Assembly: GCF_901709675.1 (NCBI RefSeq)
Contig: NC_051090.1
Span: 4,766,342-4,830,341, forward strand
DNA length: 64,000 nucleotides
Origin: Syngnathus acus
Taxonomy: Eukaryota > Chordata > Actinopteri > Syngnathiformes > Syngnathidae
Direction of reading: 5' to 3'
Positions 63,336-64,000 of this stretch are shown here, piece after piece (position 1 is the stretch's first letter; each line of letters begins with the position of its first letter). The notes below the pieces were generated by a model. The model did no database searches and was not told the origin of the DNA. It worked only from the letters and a program-made list of their open reading frames with translations. Made by a program: the position numbers and the translations under genes.

Positions 63336-64000
63336 GTAAGACTTCACTCTCACGTCATGCATAATGTAAACAGGTTGTTCACAGAGACTTGATGTCTTGC
63401 ATAATATTTTTTTTCCAAATATTTTCCTTCAAAACGGCAGCTAATACCAGGGATGGGAAGTGATAAGAATTCAGTATTTCCGATTTCATAATTGATAGAA
63501 TCCGATTCCTCAATCCATTTTTTTAAATAAATAAATGAATTAATTTATTTTAAATGGATTCGTATTGGGTGAAGGAATGCGATGATACAAATGTCCATTC
63601 ACACTTTAATATCTAAAACTTTCCACATACTTTATATCCACTATGCACATTCATCATCATAAGTGAAGAATAGCATCAGCAAGCAAAAAGTCATTCACAG
63701 AAAAAGCTCAAAATGTTTGTTAGGCAAACGCGCGGCGAGCTTTGTTTTCATTCACAATGCTCCCTTGACTCCTTGTTAATTTCAGATAATGTAAACATGG
63801 CATCGGTTCAGCTTCTTGATATGATTACCCGCCCTTCATTATTAGGCCTAATTTGTTATAAACGCTGCGTAATTAGATCACTTTGACGCGTCGTAAGCGC
63901 GCGTCGTTGCTCGCTTTGTGCAACGACATTTCAGAAGCTCATTTTAGACTCCGCACGTCCTATACCAAAAATATCTAAAAAAAAACAAAACACTTTCATT
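63336..64000 (+). other. ssbp4: Start of ssbp4 intron 2
   Basis: No exon is seen. A T/A-rich stretch at 63500-63560 is followed by a non-repetitive block at about 63710-63960 with CACAATG, several ATTA cores and TAATTAGATCA. This block is a candidate conserved noncoding element, unproven here. Confidence 0.4.

Overview
The window is nuclear DNA from a ray-finned fish, most likely a percomorph teleost. The evidence is intron-split vertebrate genes with GT-AG junctions, many introns of only 75-150 bp, a very long GT microsatellite, and fragments of a fish-type interspersed repeat that ends in a GGATGGATGG-like tail. There are no bacterial operons, CRISPR arrays, integrated viruses or phage genes. 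The exon structures below were assembled by hand from splice signals and reading frame. Gene names rest on remembered vertebrate proteins, with no search run.

Layout. Positions 61-2626 (minus): ubxn6, the complete coding sequence in 11 exons. Positions 2627-3131: a shared head-to-head promoter and a probable noncoding first exon of uap1. Positions 4183-10378 (plus): uap1, including a 42-nt optional exon, with an 834-bp alternating GT/GC tract in intron 1. Positions 15337-22562 (plus): ddr2, 16 coding exons, apparently lacking a conserved juxtamembrane segment. Positions 23536-25829 (plus): hsd17b7, packed directly behind ddr2. Positions 26052-26393 (minus): an unrecognised small single-pass membrane protein. 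Positions 27217-30565 (plus): serbp1, with an apparent frameshift in the arginine/glycine-rich exon. Positions 32252-34984 (plus): tmem59l. Positions about 35 to 55.4 kb: a gene-poor stretch with repeats and candidate regulatory blocks. Positions 55393-63335 and beyond (plus): the first two coding exons of an ssbp gene, best called ssbp4, which leaves the window.

Gene order carries information. As I remember the human maps, uap1-ddr2-hsd17b7 matches human 1q23.3, and tmem59l plus ssbp4 matches 19p13.11. ubxn6 is also a chromosome 19p gene in human. The window therefore joins pieces of the 1q/19p paralogous blocks. The genes have unrelated jobs: VCP/p97 cofactor, UDP-GlcNAc synthesis, collagen-receptor kinase, sterol reductase, mRNA/ribosome-binding protein, Golgi/endosomal membrane protein, and LIM-domain transcription co-regulator. 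They do not form a pathway.

I found no new multi-gene system. The observations most worth checking are the ddr2 juxtamembrane loss, the serbp1 frameshift, the conserved optional uap1 exon, the unrecognised membrane protein, the hierarchical GT/GC tract, the 189-bp tandem duplication carrying a splice-donor-like sequence, the scattered CTCF-like cores, and the candidate enhancer blocks around ssbp4.
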